A DNA stretch of 64,000 bases from Pseudoalteromonas sp. OOF1S-7 (GTDB lineage: Bacteria; Pseudomonadota; Gammaproteobacteria; Enterobacterales; Alteromonadaceae): assembly GCF_022347765.1 (NCBI RefSeq), contig NZ_JAKRFZ010000022.1, positions 1-64,000 of the forward strand, read 5' to 3'. Below the pieces are notes generated by a model. It was given only the letters and a program-made list of their open reading frames with translations. It did no database searches and was not told the DNA's origin. Shown in pieces: positions 8,572 to 18,343 of the stretch (position 1 is its first letter; each line of letters starts with the position of its first letter). The position numbers and the translations under genes are program-made.

Positions 8572-9750
8572 TTAAAAGTAGTACTCCAATGAAAACTGAA
8601 CGAAGTCATCTTTGCGGGCGAAATAGGTAATTTCGCTTGCCGAGTCCGTTTGAAACATCCATCCTTCCAAGCGCCATCGCCAGCTGTTATTAAACCGACT
8701 AGACATCTCAAGTCGTCCGCTAACCGTGCTGGTGTCGTCCAGGTCCTGGGCTACACCAAATAGTGCGGTAGTGCCGTCCATATCGTTGAGTGTAACTCGC
8801 GCGCCTATGAACACATCATTTTGCCCTTGCGCTAAGCTCGCATCCTGACGTGAGTCATATTGATATTCCACAATTGCATTGACGTCCCACTGCGAATCAA
8901 AGATGCCGACAAATGAGTACTCAAATCCACTCGTTAACGCGGTATAATTGTGTGATGCGTGGCGGTGATAACCTTCCAGCTTGAATAGCCAGCTCCCCTG
9001 AACGAGTTGCGACTCCAGCCCAATCTGTTCAATGGTTGGGTGAAAGGGAGCCAGTGCAGAATGAGAAGGGGAATATTGTAACTCTGGGTTGCGTTGGATC
9101 CCGTTAAAATAGTGCAGACTATAGTCTATTTCGGCGAGCTGACTACTATAGCGAATTGCCAGGTCTTTGCGATTTTTGCCACTGCTTGACTGGTACTCAG
9201 TGAGAGCAGGGTCGACCGGCACCTGGGCTCTTAAGCGACCGTCATCCGATGCATACAAGGGCGCCTGAAAATGAGTTAGCAAAAAAACCTGCAATGCCCC
9301 TTCATTTGCATAGTAGGTATACTGAAGCATGGGCTGGCCAATTTTCTGTTCAAAGTCCACACTGGCCAACGTATCGGTTTGGTTGATGATATCGATGATA
9401 TGCTGGGACTCAGTGACCCCCCAAAATACTTGGTTGATACCCACCTTAAACTCGTGGATATCAGCGGTGTAAGTCAGGTTTAACTCCTTAAAGTAAAACT
9501 CTGATTTACTGTTATCCAAGGAGTTGACCCTTGCATATGGTTTGATGTTTAACTCAAGATCACCCTGGCTATAATATAACTCTGGCTGAAATGATAGCGT
9601 CGCCTCATACTGTTCAGGTTGCTGCTCTCCCTCGCTGACATAATGTCGCTGCTCTAAGTTCAGATTACCCTGTAATTCATAGGCATGTACATCTCCTGTC
9701 AGCGCTATCATGGCCAGCAGTCGTTTACTTAAAATAACTTTGCGCTGCAT
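8572..9750 (-). CDS. Outer-membrane beta-barrel protein of the MMPL export operon
   Basis: The 392-residue product starts with a signal peptide (about residues 1-23, cleavage after DVHA). The rest consists of alternating amphipathic strands rich in Tyr, Trp, Gln and Ser, ending in ...FSLEYYF, the C-terminal aromatic signature recognised by the BAM machinery. Length and pattern resemble DUF1302-type or porin-like proteins that accompany MMPL transporters, but the family is not certain. Its ATG overlaps the stop of the upstream LolA-like gene (TAATG), so the two are translationally coupled. It is the last gene of the four-gene minus-strand operon and may form the outer-membrane exit of the system. 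Confidence 0.65.
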   Translation of the reverse strand: MQRKVILSKRLLAMIALTGDVHAYELQGNLNLEQRHYVSEGEQQPEQYEATLSFQPELYYSQGDLELNIKPYARVNSLDNSKSEFYFKELNLTYTADIHEFKVGINQVFWGVTESQHIIDIINQTDTLASVDFEQKIGQPMLQYTYYANEGALQVFLLTHFQAPLYASDDGRLRAQVPVDPALTEYQSSSGKNRKDLAIRYSSQLAEIDYSLHYFNGIQRNPELQYSPSHSALAPFHPTIEQIGLESQLVQGSWLFKLEGYHRHASHNYTALTSGFEYSFVGIFDSQWDVNAIVEYQYDSRQDASLAQGQNDVFIGARVTLNDMDGTTALFGVAQDLDDTSTVSGRLEMSSRFNNSWRWRLEGWMFQTDSASEITYFARKDDFVQFSLEYYF

Positions 9751-10523
9751 TAGCGAACCTTATGTAACCTTCTGTTAGCAAAGTCTTGAACACGTAAGTC
9801 GATGTTGAATTCAAACTTTTCTGTGATCAGCGTGGTTGATTTGCCTGTCTGGTGGTTATCCATCAGCATATGGTGAGACCTCCAGTACTTATCAAGGTAG
9901 AGCTGATAGTCGGTCATTGTCAGCGTTTTTAAGGCGCTGCCTTTTCGGTCAAAGAACTCAATTTTAAGAGGGATATAACGTTGTGAATCTATCCATGCAA
10001 TCCGTTTTTTATAGCCGGAAAACTTATCAACCGGGACTTGCTCAACTTTATACACTTTCCTATCAGCAATGGTGTCCTCTCCCAGGTATGTAAATTGATA
10101 TTTTCCCACCTCGAAAGAGGCCAGATCTTCAAATGAAAACTCACTGCCGACAAATGGGCCTGACTTATTACGTGAGGCGATCGTCTTTGTACGTTTTAAT
10201 GCTGGCAGGTACAGCCATTGTTCATCTGCATCATTAATGTGGGAATGGTTGAGAAATACAGTGCCTTTCACATCATTTGGACGGTCAAATACAATCAAAG
10301 ACTTATCACCATCGTTATCGACCTCAAGTGTTTTAAGGCGCATTTCTCGCGTACTTTTATCACCTGTCTTACTTTGCAGCACCATTTTGAACTCTGAATA
10401 GGAGCTATTCCATCCAGAGTTCCTGGCTTTCTGCTCCAGAGCAATCTGCATACCCTTTTCGTTCTGAGCAAAACTGCTCAGGCTTAGCAACGCTAAGCCA
10501 CTACATAAGAGATGTTTAAACAT
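9750..10523 (-). CDS. Outer-membrane lipoprotein-sorting (LolA-like) protein
   Basis: The start is taken at ATG 10523 because AAGGA lies 6 bases upstream and the product then begins with a clean signal peptide (MFKHLLCSGLALLSLSSFAQ); a TTG at 10547 would extend it by eight residues. The mature protein of about 240 residues has the LolA-like half-barrel features seen in 'outer membrane lipoprotein-sorting' partners of RND/MMPL pumps: WLYLPALKRTKTIASRNKSGPFVGSEFSFED (about residues 105-135) and RIAWIDSQRYIPLKIEFFDRKG. It probably carries a lipid-like cargo across the periplasm between the MMPL pump and the outer-membrane protein. Confidence 0.78.
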   Translation of the reverse strand: MFKHLLCSGLALLSLSSFAQNEKGMQIALEQKARNSGWNSSYSEFKMVLQSKTGDKSTREMRLKTLEVDNDGDKSLIVFDRPNDVKGTVFLNHSHINDADEQWLYLPALKRTKTIASRNKSGPFVGSEFSFEDLASFEVGKYQFTYLGEDTIADRKVYKVEQVPVDKFSGYKKRIAWIDSQRYIPLKIEFFDRKGSALKTLTMTDYQLYLDKYWRSHHMLMDNHQTGKSTTLITEKFEFNIDLRVQDFANRRLHKVR

Positions 10524-10536
10524 GTTTTTCCTTACT

Positions 10537-12891
10537 TTATTTTCCAATTCTTCTGTCTGGTTCAGAGATATTCAAGTTCTGTACCTCATCCGTTTCAGCG
10601 TGTTTGTCTCTGGCAAGCAACAACAACAATGAGGGGAGAAACAAAAAGTCGACCAATAGCGCGATACTGATAGTGATTGCGGTCATGAGTCCCATCTCAG
10701 CGTTAATTTGCAAGCTGGAGGTCGCCATAATAAGAAAGCCTGCTATCAGTATTACTGTGGTTGTGGTTAAAGCTGTGCCAACAACTTCGAATGAGTATTG
10801 GATAGCGTTTTGAGCTGAATAGCCCAGGTTTTTCCTGGCGTGTTGGTAGCGGGTCAAGAAGTGAACGGTATCATCGACGATTATCCCCAGTGTCACACCC
10901 AGTACGACGGAAAGTCCCAAGCCCACTTCGGCTGTGTATAATGCCCAAATACCGAACGCGACGGCTGCTGGCGTTAAATTCGGAATAAGACTGATCAGGC
11001 CTATTTTGAGTGACCGTAGTGCCAAAATGAGCAGCAATGAAATCAACACCAGGGCAGTTGTGGCGCCTTCCAACATACTTCTTATATTGGTAGCGCCAAT
11101 ATGCGAAAACATCAACGATGGACTCGCAATCGATAGATGGTAGGGACTGTTTAGTGCATTAAAGTGGGTTTGTATCAGCTTTTCTAATGCGATGGTTTCA
11201 TTTGAGGTCAGGTCCTGAAAAGTGACGGTTACCCGAGTTGCTGATTTATCCACATTCAGCAGGTTATTCATATCTAACCCCAGAGGTAATGACATTTCCA
11301 GTAGTAAAATATACTGTGCCACCTGCTCTTTGGAATTCGGTAAAGTGTAATACTTGGGATCGTCTCCATGCATGTTCATATTTAGGCGTTTGATTGTGTG
11401 CGTTATGCTGTTGACGTGATCAGTGTCTTCAAGTGTTTTAAGCCAGTGTTGGAACTCATCAATGAATACTAAAAATGCCGGGTCGTTAATGCCTTCAGCC
11501 CTGCCGGAGTCAAAGGACAATTCCAAGGTGGTCATGCCCGCTATGTTGGCTTCCATAAAGTCTGCTGCGGTTCTAAAAGGCACAGATGTATCAAAGTAAT
11601 CGACAAAGTCGTCATCCAGTTGGTTTTTGGGAAGCTGACTAATGGCCAAAGTCATGCTAACTGCACATATGCCGAATATCACTTTATGGTGACGGATCAC
11701 AAACTGCGAGAAATGGCTCATTAGCGCATAGTTACTTCCGTGAACCGGAACTTTGAAAGGAAATATCGTCATCAAAGCAGGAAGTACGGTGATGGTAAAC
11801 CAAAAAGCCAGCATGACACCGATGGCAACTAAGTTACCCAAGTCAACAAAAGGAGGAGAGTCCGAGAAGTTCATTGTCAGAAACCCGATTGCGGTGGTAA
11901 TACTGGTGAGGAATATGGGACGAATATTTGACTTTACACTGCGCTCAATCGCTGTCTGTTTTGAGTCGCCTTGTTGGATCTGTTTGATATATGAAGTAAT
12001 GACATGGACGCAATCAGAGACTGCCAGCGTTAAAATTGCAATTGGCGCGGTTGTGGTCGGACTACTGAGTTCCCCCCCCAGCCATCCCCATATCCCAATT
12101 GTGGTTACCACACTGACGATGATGATCAGCAAAGATATTAAGCTGGCAGAAACCGAGCGGGTAAAGACTGCCAGGAGCACTAACACCAGCAGTAACATTG
12201 CAGGTATCCGGGTTGCCGAATCGCTAATAGCAATGTCTTGAAAGCTATTATTCATGGTGACGATACCTGACAACATGAATTCGATATCTGGGTAACGGCT
12301 GGCAAACTCCGTCGTCAGGCGCTCTGTCGCCTCTGCAATTTTAGGCACTGCCTCGGTCATATCCTCATCCGGGATAGTAAAAGTAATGTTGACGACAGTA
12401 GCAGAGCCGTCCGGTGCCAGAATACTTTTGACCAGCAGTGGCTCATTAAGCGCAACTCGCGCTATGTGCTCAACCCGTTGCGCTGAGAGCGGCGTATCGA
12501 GCGGCACCAGATCCTCAATGATGATGGTGTCATGATCTGCATAGCTATGTTGAAAGTTGCTCACAGAATCGACACGCGTACTGTGATCCAGTTGCCATGC
12601 CTGCTCTGTCAGCTCCTGAATAACGCTCAGCGTCTGTGGCGAAAAAATAGTACCTGATTTTGGGGCTAAAACGATGGCGACGTTGTCACTCTTTGTATAA
12701 GTCTTCTGTAGGTTTAAAAAGTCATTCAGGTAGCGGTTATCCTCACGGAAAAAGACCTTATAGTCATTTTTGAAAGGAATACTCCATGTAAAACCCTGAA
12801 AAGCGCCGGCCGTAGCGATGACAATTAACATCAGGGTAAGGCATACCGTGTGCCAGGGGCGTGCTATCGAGTACATGACTAGTTTGTGCAT
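10537..12891 (-). CDS. MMPL/RND-family transporter (sterol-sensing-domain type exporter)
   Basis: The 784-residue protein has the RND duplicated plan. It has one N-terminal membrane helix, a large periplasmic loop (about 40-210), five helices (about 225-370), a second periplasmic loop (about 410-600) and a final helix bundle ending near 755. The segments containing LAVSDCVHVITSY and LGIIVDDTVHFLTRY are the paired Asp-containing membrane motifs of MMPL/HpnN-like exporters, which move hydrophobic molecules out of the inner membrane. Its ATG follows the PAP2 stop by 3 bases and its stop is 13 bases before the LolA-like start, a tight operon. Cargo unknown; context suggests a lipidic product. Confidence 0.88.
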   Translation of the reverse strand: MHKLVMYSIARPWHTVCLTLMLIVIATAGAFQGFTWSIPFKNDYKVFFREDNRYLNDFLNLQKTYTKSDNVAIVLAPKSGTIFSPQTLSVIQELTEQAWQLDHSTRVDSVSNFQHSYADHDTIIIEDLVPLDTPLSAQRVEHIARVALNEPLLVKSILAPDGSATVVNITFTIPDEDMTEAVPKIAEATERLTTEFASRYPDIEFMLSGIVTMNNSFQDIAISDSATRIPAMLLLVLVLLAVFTRSVSASLISLLIIIVSVVTTIGIWGWLGGELSSPTTTAPIAILTLAVSDCVHVITSYIKQIQQGDSKQTAIERSVKSNIRPIFLTSITTAIGFLTMNFSDSPPFVDLGNLVAIGVMLAFWFTITVLPALMTIFPFKVPVHGSNYALMSHFSQFVIRHHKVIFGICAVSMTLAISQLPKNQLDDDFVDYFDTSVPFRTAADFMEANIAGMTTLELSFDSGRAEGINDPAFLVFIDEFQHWLKTLEDTDHVNSITHTIKRLNMNMHGDDPKYYTLPNSKEQVAQYILLLEMSLPLGLDMNNLLNVDKSATRVTVTFQDLTSNETIALEKLIQTHFNALNSPYHLSIASPSLMFSHIGATNIRSMLEGATTALVLISLLLILALRSLKIGLISLIPNLTPAAVAFGIWALYTAEVGLGLSVVLGVTLGIIVDDTVHFLTRYQHARKNLGYSAQNAIQYSFEVVGTALTTTTVILIAGFLIMATSSLQINAEMGLMTAITISIALLVDFLFLPSLLLLLARDKHAETDEVQNLNISEPDRRIGK

Positions 12892-12894
12892 TAC

Positions 12895-13488
12895 TTATAT
12901 TCCTGTGGAAATGCTCAGCTGAGCAAGAAAAAGGAAGGTTGTGGCGACACTCGCTCCGATGAAGGCACCGACGATTACATCAGATGGATAATGCAGGCCT
13001 AATACAACCCTGGACAGGCTTACCAAAATCGTAAAGGGAACGACTAAAAATCCCCAGTAGACGTTACTGGATACCAGCATAATACTGAAACATACGGAGT
13101 GCATAGTATGACCAGAGGGGAAGCTATACAGATCAATCGCTGACTCTGTGATTTTTATATCTGGAAATTTAATGAAGGGGCGGTCACGCTGGAACTGCTT
13201 CTTTATCCATAAATACAAAACCAGAGTTATTAACCCGGTTAACATCATGGATAATGATATTAACAACCCTGGTTTGCCGGCAATGGCGGGTTGCAATAGG
13301 ATGAGTGCGTACCAGAAGCGCCCGTTTCCTAATATACTGATGATCCCAAGAAATTTACTGAGTCTAGGTATATGGTTAAGTTTGTTGAATATTTCACAAA
13401 AGCGATAATCGAGCTGTTTAAATTTCTCGTATCGACATGATGCTTCATTGGGTTGTTTTTTTTGTTCTGGCTTGTTTAACAAATCCAT
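12895..13488 (-). CDS. PAP2-family membrane phosphatase
   Basis: The 197-residue membrane protein carries the phosphatidic acid phosphatase type 2 signature. Motif KKQFQRDRPF (KxxxxxxRP) is at about residues 95-104, FPSGHT at about 121-126, and SRVVLGLHYPSDV (SRxxxxxHxxxD) at about 157-169. Such enzymes remove phosphate from lipid phosphates (phosphatidate, undecaprenyl-PP) on the periplasmic face. It is the first gene of the four-gene minus operon with the MMPL pump and so may process the lipid-like cargo or its carrier. Its start faces the divergent dehydrogenase operon. Confidence 0.88.
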   Translation of the reverse strand: MDLLNKPEQKKQPNEASCRYEKFKQLDYRFCEIFNKLNHIPRLSKFLGIISILGNGRFWYALILLQPAIAGKPGLLISLSMMLTGLITLVLYLWIKKQFQRDRPFIKFPDIKITESAIDLYSFPSGHTMHSVCFSIMLVSSNVYWGFLVVPFTILVSLSRVVLGLHYPSDVIVGAFIGASVATTFLFLAQLSISTGI

Positions 13489-13759
13489 CTCTCATGTGCT
13501 CCACATTATCCTTGCCCGGTGAGCTACAGTGCAAATCTCACAAGTGAAATATACTTATTGGGTACCAAGGTTAATCAAAAGGTGTTTTGATGTAAATACA
13601 ATTATCTGCAAGATCGCGTTTTTGTTATTTTCTTCTTTTGTAACAGGAGGTTTTGTTCTTTTAATGTGTATTTGGTAATAATTGTGTTGATCTGATTTGA
13701 CAAATATATAAGTATGTACCCATTGTTTGAAAATAATTTCGTCGAAGGAAGGACTATGT
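13489..13759. promoter_or_regulatory. Divergent intergenic region of the transport and biosynthesis operons
   Basis: AT-rich 270-base interval between the two divergent operons, so promoters for both must lie here. A TTGACA hexamer is present near 13697 on the plus strand, but no well-spaced -10 follows. No clear operator palindrome was found. Confidence 0.4.
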
Positions 13760-15367
13760 ATGCGCTCTTATAACTCTTATATCAATGGAGAGGAGGTTTC
13801 TTCTGGTTCATGGGTATATACGATCAAAGCTTCGTCTGTTTTAGCTGATACACTTCAAAGCCTTAAATTGAAACGCAATCTGGAAAAAGGAAGGCGTGAT
13901 GACGGGGAGTCACATCCAGATGTCGCGGCAAGGTGTGATATTACTTCCGACGAACATCACCAGCTTGCACTTGAATCGGCCAGTACTGCGTTTAAGCAAT
14001 GGTCTACATTTCCCATCGAAAAAAGACTGGAAGTCGCCACACGATTCCACCAGGCAGTTCAGGATCGCAAGCAAGAGTTTATAGATGTGCTGATAGAGGA
14101 AGGTCATCCCAGAAAATTAGCTGAATGGGAAGTGTCAGGGATACTGCAAAGCACGGATGAAAGTGCCGTTACTTTGTGGCGAAAACAGTTATATGAAGAA
14201 TGCCAAATTGGTCCCAGAGATCTTAAATTGATCAGAAGAGCCGATGGTGTCGTAGCTCTTAGTCCACCTCAAAATGCCGCGGCTTCCAACTCAGTCGGTG
14301 GACTTGCCTGCTTAGTTGCTGGTAATGCCCTGGTCGTGAAGGCGCCAAGAAGTTGCTCTTATGGTGTCATGTATGTCTGCCGGGAAATAATCGCGCCCAT
14401 TTTGGAAGAGGTGGGTGCTCCGCGCGGCACGCTGAACCTGGTTTGCGGTACATCGAGCAGGATCATGGCACGCTGGATGGATAATCCGCTGGTGGATGAC
14501 ATTTTCTTTTTTGGTAGCAGTGAGCGCGGTATCGAAATCGGTAAGGAGGCCGTTCAGAAGGGGAAAAAGCCGATCCTGGAGCTGGCGGGAAATGACATAT
14601 GCGTCGTCTGGCATGATGCTGATTTAGACTGTGCAGCTGAAGCCCTGACGGAATGCTTTTTCGGTTCAGGGCAAATTTGCATGGTACCAAAATGCGCCCT
14701 TATCCATCCTGCCATTGCGGATCGCTTATTGGATAAGTTGTTGACGTTAGTCAGTATGATACAGCCAGGCATGCCAGAAGAAAAAGACGTGTTACTGTCT
14801 CCCGTACTCAGAACGGAAGAGTTTTTCCGTTTCCTGGATGACGCCGTGAAACAGGGGGGCGAAGTGATCACAGGGGGTGTCAGAGTCGAGCTAGATGGTG
14901 AAGCATCTCCGACAGGCCCCTTCCTTTCCCCTACGCTTGTGAAAATTCAGGGCTTAACCGGAGCTAGGGAGATTGAGTGTGTAAAAAAAGAGACTTTTTT
15001 CCCGTTATTGCCGGTTATCGTGATCGAGGCTGAAGACGAGAAAAGTAGCCTGGATCGAGTTATTGAATTTATCAATAGCAATGATTATGGCTTGCGTAAT
15101 TCATTCTGGACCAGCAATAAAGAAACCATTGAGTTTGTAATCAAGCAGGTCAACAACGGCGGGCTGCTGAAAATTAATGATTCACACATTGGCTTTGCAC
15201 CATGGCTGGGTACGCATGGCGGTACAGGGCTGACCGGGGGACCGTTCGGTGAGCTGAATTATCCGCTACTGAGGACGACGCACTTGCAGGGCGTAAGTGT
15301 TGGTGAAGGGATCCGACCTCGTCAGTCAGTATTTGAGTACGTAACGTCAAAAAAGGAAGTAAAATGA
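13760..15367 (+). CDS. Aldehyde dehydrogenase-superfamily protein (possible acyl-thioester reductase or dehydrogenase)
   Basis: The start is placed at ATG 13760, 7 bases after AAGGAAGG; an in-frame TTG at 13727 lacks a site. The 535-residue product has ALDH landmarks: NAAASNSVGGL cofactor region, ELAGND with general-base Glu near residue 274, and GSGQIC with nucleophilic Cys near 307. Residues 1-70 are not typical of the family. It starts a plus-strand run with an acyl-CoA dehydrogenase and an aminotransferase (stop overlaps the next ATG). This suggests conversion between an acyl or aldehyde intermediate and an amine; the direction cannot be told from sequence. Confidence 0.85.
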   Translation: MRSYNSYINGEEVSSGSWVYTIKASSVLADTLQSLKLKRNLEKGRRDDGESHPDVAARCDITSDEHHQLALESASTAFKQWSTFPIEKRLEVATRFHQAVQDRKQEFIDVLIEEGHPRKLAEWEVSGILQSTDESAVTLWRKQLYEECQIGPRDLKLIRRADGVVALSPPQNAAASNSVGGLACLVAGNALVVKAPRSCSYGVMYVCREIIAPILEEVGAPRGTLNLVCGTSSRIMARWMDNPLVDDIFFFGSSERGIEIGKEAVQKGKKPILELAGNDICVVWHDADLDCAAEALTECFFGSGQICMVPKCALIHPAIADRLLDKLLTLVSMIQPGMPEEKDVLLSPVLRTEEFFRFLDDAVKQGGEVITGGVRVELDGEASPTGPFLSPTLVKIQGLTGAREIECVKKETFFPLLPVIVIEAEDEKSSLDRVIEFINSNDYGLRNSFWTSNKETIEFVIKQVNNGGLLKINDSHIGFAPWLGTHGGTGLTGGPFGELNYPLLRTTHLQGVSVGEGIRPRQSVFEYVTSKKEVK

Positions 15368-16494
15368 AACTGTTAGGGCAAGAGAGAGAATTGCTTGAGC
15401 GATATTTACCAGGTCTGAATGCGCGTCTCGATGAAACACCATTAGAAGTATTAGAGGGAAATGAAAATCCCAGTATCAACTGGTATAAAGAGGCAGGTGG
15501 TGCCGGGCTGCTTGTTTCAGAGGATTTTGGAGGAGCGGGAGTCAGTGCTGTCAATATGATTAAATTGACACGGGCTATCGCTTCCAAGGCACCGTCACTG
15601 GCTCTTTGCACGACAATGCACCAATTTTCACTTGCGAGCCTGATTGAGCTGTCGCGAAACAGCGATGGTCCAGAGTGGATGTTATTAGACGGTATCGCTC
15701 GGGACAAGCTGCTGATGTGTTCTGCTTTTGCCGAGGGAAGAGCCGGACAGAGTATTCTTGAGCCTACAATGAGCGCGGTATGGGACGGAAATAACTGGTT
15801 GGTCAGCGGGCGTAAGCAGCCCTGCAGTTTAGCCCGTTCGATGGACCTCATCACTGCCAGTGTCAAATTAGAAAAAGCGGGACAGGAAAGTGTCACCGGG
15901 GTGGCGCTGATACCTGCTAAGTCAGCGGGGATTTCGACAGAACCATTTTGGCAGAATAAGATTCTTGCAGGGACTGAGTCTGACGCACTGGTTCTGGATA
16001 ACGTGGAAGTGCACCCCGAATTGGTCTTTGAACTGGGGCTGGAGTTTAAAGGCAAGCTAGACGACCTGCAAACCTATGGTTTTATTTGGTTTGAATTGTT
16101 ATTGACTACCAGTTATCTCGGGGCTGCGATGTCCCTGGTCGAAAGAGTGTTCGAAAATGCTCGAGGCGATGCAGCGGCACGTGTGGCGCTGGCAACAGAA
16201 CTGAAGGGTGTCTCTATGTTGCTGGACTCTGTTGCCCAAGAGCTGGACAGTGGCTCTGATCGTAACGAATGTCTGGCACATGCACTGATTGCACGTTATC
16301 AGGTTACAGATGCAATCCACAGAAGCATTGTTAAGTCGGTGGAACTACTCGGAGGGATTGCATTTATTAAATGCCCTGAAATTTCATACTTATCATCTGC
16401 TGCACAGGCCATCAGCTTCCACCCACCTTCCCGGGCAAGCGCTATTTCAGGTTTACATAGTTGGTTTGAAGGCAACGTATTAACAATGGAATGA
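15364..16494 (+). CDS. Acyl-CoA dehydrogenase-like flavoprotein
   Basis: ATG 15364 overlaps the preceding TGA by four bases. The 376-residue length is normal for the family. The N-terminal helical region contains YKEAGGAGLLVSEDFGGAGVS, the usual 'P-E-x-x-G-G-x-G' landmark. A central beta domain (WDGNNWLVSGRKQPCSLARSMDLITASVK) and a C-terminal helical bundle (VERVFENARGDAA..., VKSVELLGGIAF) follow. The usual Arg/Gln-rich C-terminal FAD contacts are only partly recognisable, so activity on CoA thioesters versus carrier-bound chains is open. In this operon it could desaturate the chain before amination. Confidence 0.8.
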   Translation: MKLLGQERELLERYLPGLNARLDETPLEVLEGNENPSINWYKEAGGAGLLVSEDFGGAGVSAVNMIKLTRAIASKAPSLALCTTMHQFSLASLIELSRNSDGPEWMLLDGIARDKLLMCSAFAEGRAGQSILEPTMSAVWDGNNWLVSGRKQPCSLARSMDLITASVKLEKAGQESVTGVALIPAKSAGISTEPFWQNKILAGTESDALVLDNVEVHPELVFELGLEFKGKLDDLQTYGFIWFELLLTTSYLGAAMSLVERVFENARGDAAARVALATELKGVSMLLDSVAQELDSGSDRNECLAHALIARYQVTDAIHRSIVKSVELLGGIAFIKCPEISYLSSAAQAISFHPPSRASAISGLHSWFEGNVLTME

Positions 16495-16500
16495 TGTCAG

Positions 16501-17793
16501 ATGGACAATACATTAGCACCAGCGGCAAAATCATCCGCTGACTTTGAACAGATTTTGCAGTTATGTAAGCAGCATTTGTCTAAAGGCAGAGCCAAAATAT
16601 CGGATGTGTTTGGCACTGATCTGGAAGTGAGCTCGAAGGGCGCATGGATCACAACCTCGAATGGGACTCAATATCTCAATGCCGGAGGCTATGGGGTATT
16701 TATTCATGGTGCGCGCCACCCACATGTCGAGCAGGCTGTCATCCAGCAGATCCAGACCAATCCTGTTTCTTCACGCATTTTACTTGAACCAACCGCAGCG
16801 CTCGCTGCCGAAGCACTGATCCGCATAGCGCCAAAAGGACTACGCCATGTGCACTTTGCAGGCTCAGGTGCAGAGGCCACCGAGGCTGCGATTAAGTTGT
16901 GCCGGACTTTAGGCAGGACACGCTTGATAACGACGAAAAATGGCTATCACGGCAAGACAATGGGGGCATTGAGCGTGACTGCAAATGATGTCTACCAAAG
17001 CCCGTTCCAACCGTTGTTGGGCGACATCGATTGTGTTGAGTTCGGCGATTTGAACGCAATGGAAGACGCTTTAAAGCAGGGCTCAAAAGCGGCTGTCATC
17101 ATAGAGCCTATTCAGGGAGAAGGAGGCGTTCGCATACCGCCTTGCGGTTATCTGAAGGCAGTTAAAGCTCTGTGTGTCAAATATGATGCGTTACTAATTC
17201 TGGATGAAATTCAAACAGGTATGGGGCGTTTGGGTAGATGGTGGGGAGCTGACTTTGAACAAGTTACTCCGGATATCATGCTGTGTGGCAAAGGGCTGTC
17301 TGGTGGCATAGTGCCGGTTTCGGCTATGGTCGCAACCCCGGACGTATTTAAAGCATTTAATCGGGATCCTTTTATCCATACCTCGACCTTTTCTGGTGCG
17401 CCTATTGCCATGGCTGCTGTTAAGGCTGCAATAGAAGCAATAGAAAACGATGATTTGACAACCAAAGCAACAGCCCTGGGCAAGCAAATTAAAGAAGGCC
17501 TTGAACATACGGTTAGGCACAATTGTGCCCATTTAGTAAAAGAAGTGAGAGGGATTGGTCTGTTGATCGGTGTGGAGCTGCATTCACCGGGTCTGGCAGG
17601 CGCCTTAATAGCAGAGCTGATAGAACGACGTTTGATTGTTAATTACTCGCTTAATGCTGGGGCAGTGTTGCGCTTCACTCCTTCTGCGGTAATGAGCCAA
17701 AGTGACGTGGTGTTTTTACTAGAAGCATTTGAAAGTGCATGTATTGCATTAGCTGAGCAATACCCAAGTTTAAATTCAGTTGGAGTGATTTAA
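16501..17793 (+). CDS. Class III PLP-dependent aminotransferase
   Basis: The 430-residue fold type I enzyme shows YGVFIHGARHPHV, the phosphate-contact GSGAEATEAAIKL (about residues 120-132), NGYHGKTMGALSVT and EPIQGEGG. LDEIQTGMGRLG contains the Asp that pairs with the pyridine nitrogen, and CGKGLSGG holds the PLP lysine at residue 264. Relatives include ornithine, acetylornithine and omega-amino-acid or diamine aminotransferases. It follows the acyl-CoA dehydrogenase by 6 bases and precedes an SRPBCC gene by 2, so it belongs to the operon. It would install an amino group on an aldehyde or keto intermediate; the substrate is not predictable. Confidence 0.9.
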   Translation: MDNTLAPAAKSSADFEQILQLCKQHLSKGRAKISDVFGTDLEVSSKGAWITTSNGTQYLNAGGYGVFIHGARHPHVEQAVIQQIQTNPVSSRILLEPTAALAAEALIRIAPKGLRHVHFAGSGAEATEAAIKLCRTLGRTRLITTKNGYHGKTMGALSVTANDVYQSPFQPLLGDIDCVEFGDLNAMEDALKQGSKAAVIIEPIQGEGGVRIPPCGYLKAVKALCVKYDALLILDEIQTGMGRLGRWWGADFEQVTPDIMLCGKGLSGGIVPVSAMVATPDVFKAFNRDPFIHTSTFSGAPIAMAAVKAAIEAIENDDLTTKATALGKQIKEGLEHTVRHNCAHLVKEVRGIGLLIGVELHSPGLAGALIAELIERRLIVNYSLNAGAVLRFTPSAVMSQSDVVFLLEAFESACIALAEQYPSLNSVGVI

Positions 17794-17795
17794 TT

Positions 17796-18275
17796 ATGAG
17801 ACGTGTTGAGATCCATGCGGTTATCCCTAATACCCAGGCAGATCACGTATTTGATACCTTATCCGATTTCCGCCACTACGCAGAACTTGTCGACACGGTT
17901 GTCAGTGTTGAGATGGATAGAGAATCCGCACAAGAGGCCCAAAGTAGCTGGGTCGTCAAGTTTCGCAATGGCCTGCTTAAATGGACCGAACGGGACTGGT
18001 TCAAGCGAGAAGAACTTCGGCTGGAGTTTGAGCAAATCGATGGCGACTTTGAGGAGTTTTTGGGAGCCTGGCATATAGAACAACTGGATGGTGATGTGAG
18101 AGTTGCCCTGATCGTCGATTTTGATTTTGGGGTGCCTTCTCTGGAAAGCATAGTAAATCCAGTTGCTGCCCGGGTATTAACCGATGTAACCCAGCAAATA
18201 TTGAAAGGGTTATTTAGTGAGGACGTGCGATTTAATGACGCACCTCAAGAATCAGAAGTAGAACTCAGTGCCTAA
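17796..18275 (+). CDS. SRPBCC-family (RatA/COQ10-type aromatase-cyclase-like) protein
   Basis: The 159-residue product matches the small helix-grip START-like family. It opens with an 'IHAVIPNTQADHVFDTLSDFRHYAELVDTV' type strand-helix, where xxYPxF is replaced by RHYAEL. Central strands follow (WVVKFRNGLLKWTERDWF, FEEFLGAWHIEQ), and a long C-terminal helix begins LESIVNPVAARVL. Members bind hydrophobic ligands such as ubiquinone precursors or polyketides. ATG lies 2 bases after the aminotransferase stop. It may chaperone or cyclise an intermediate of this pathway. Confidence 0.75.
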   Translation: MRRVEIHAVIPNTQADHVFDTLSDFRHYAELVDTVVSVEMDRESAQEAQSSWVVKFRNGLLKWTERDWFKREELRLEFEQIDGDFEEFLGAWHIEQLDGDVRVALIVDFDFGVPSLESIVNPVAARVLTDVTQQILKGLFSEDVRFNDAPQESEVELSA

Positions 18276-18343
18276 GCCTGCATGCTGTAGCAACTAAGTT
18301 GTCAAGGAATAGGTTAAATATTTTAGAATCGAAGGAGAATGAC

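Noticed and set aside
8415..8630. Possible small plus-strand gene of 71 codons
   Set aside because: It overlaps the 3' end of the outer-membrane protein gene, lacks a ribosome-binding site and has no protein-like composition.
11753..12241. 162-codon plus-strand frame inside the MMPL gene
   Set aside because: It is antisense to a clearly coding transporter; its length is explained by the hydrophobic codon bias of the real gene.
13690..13720. TTGACA as the -35 box of the dehydrogenase operon
   Set aside because: No acceptable -10 hexamer lies 16-18 bases downstream.
15174..16055. 293-codon minus-strand frame across the ALDH and acyl-CoA dehydrogenase genes
   Set aside because: It overlaps two well-supported genes and has Ser/Pro-rich low-information sequence typical of antisense shadows.
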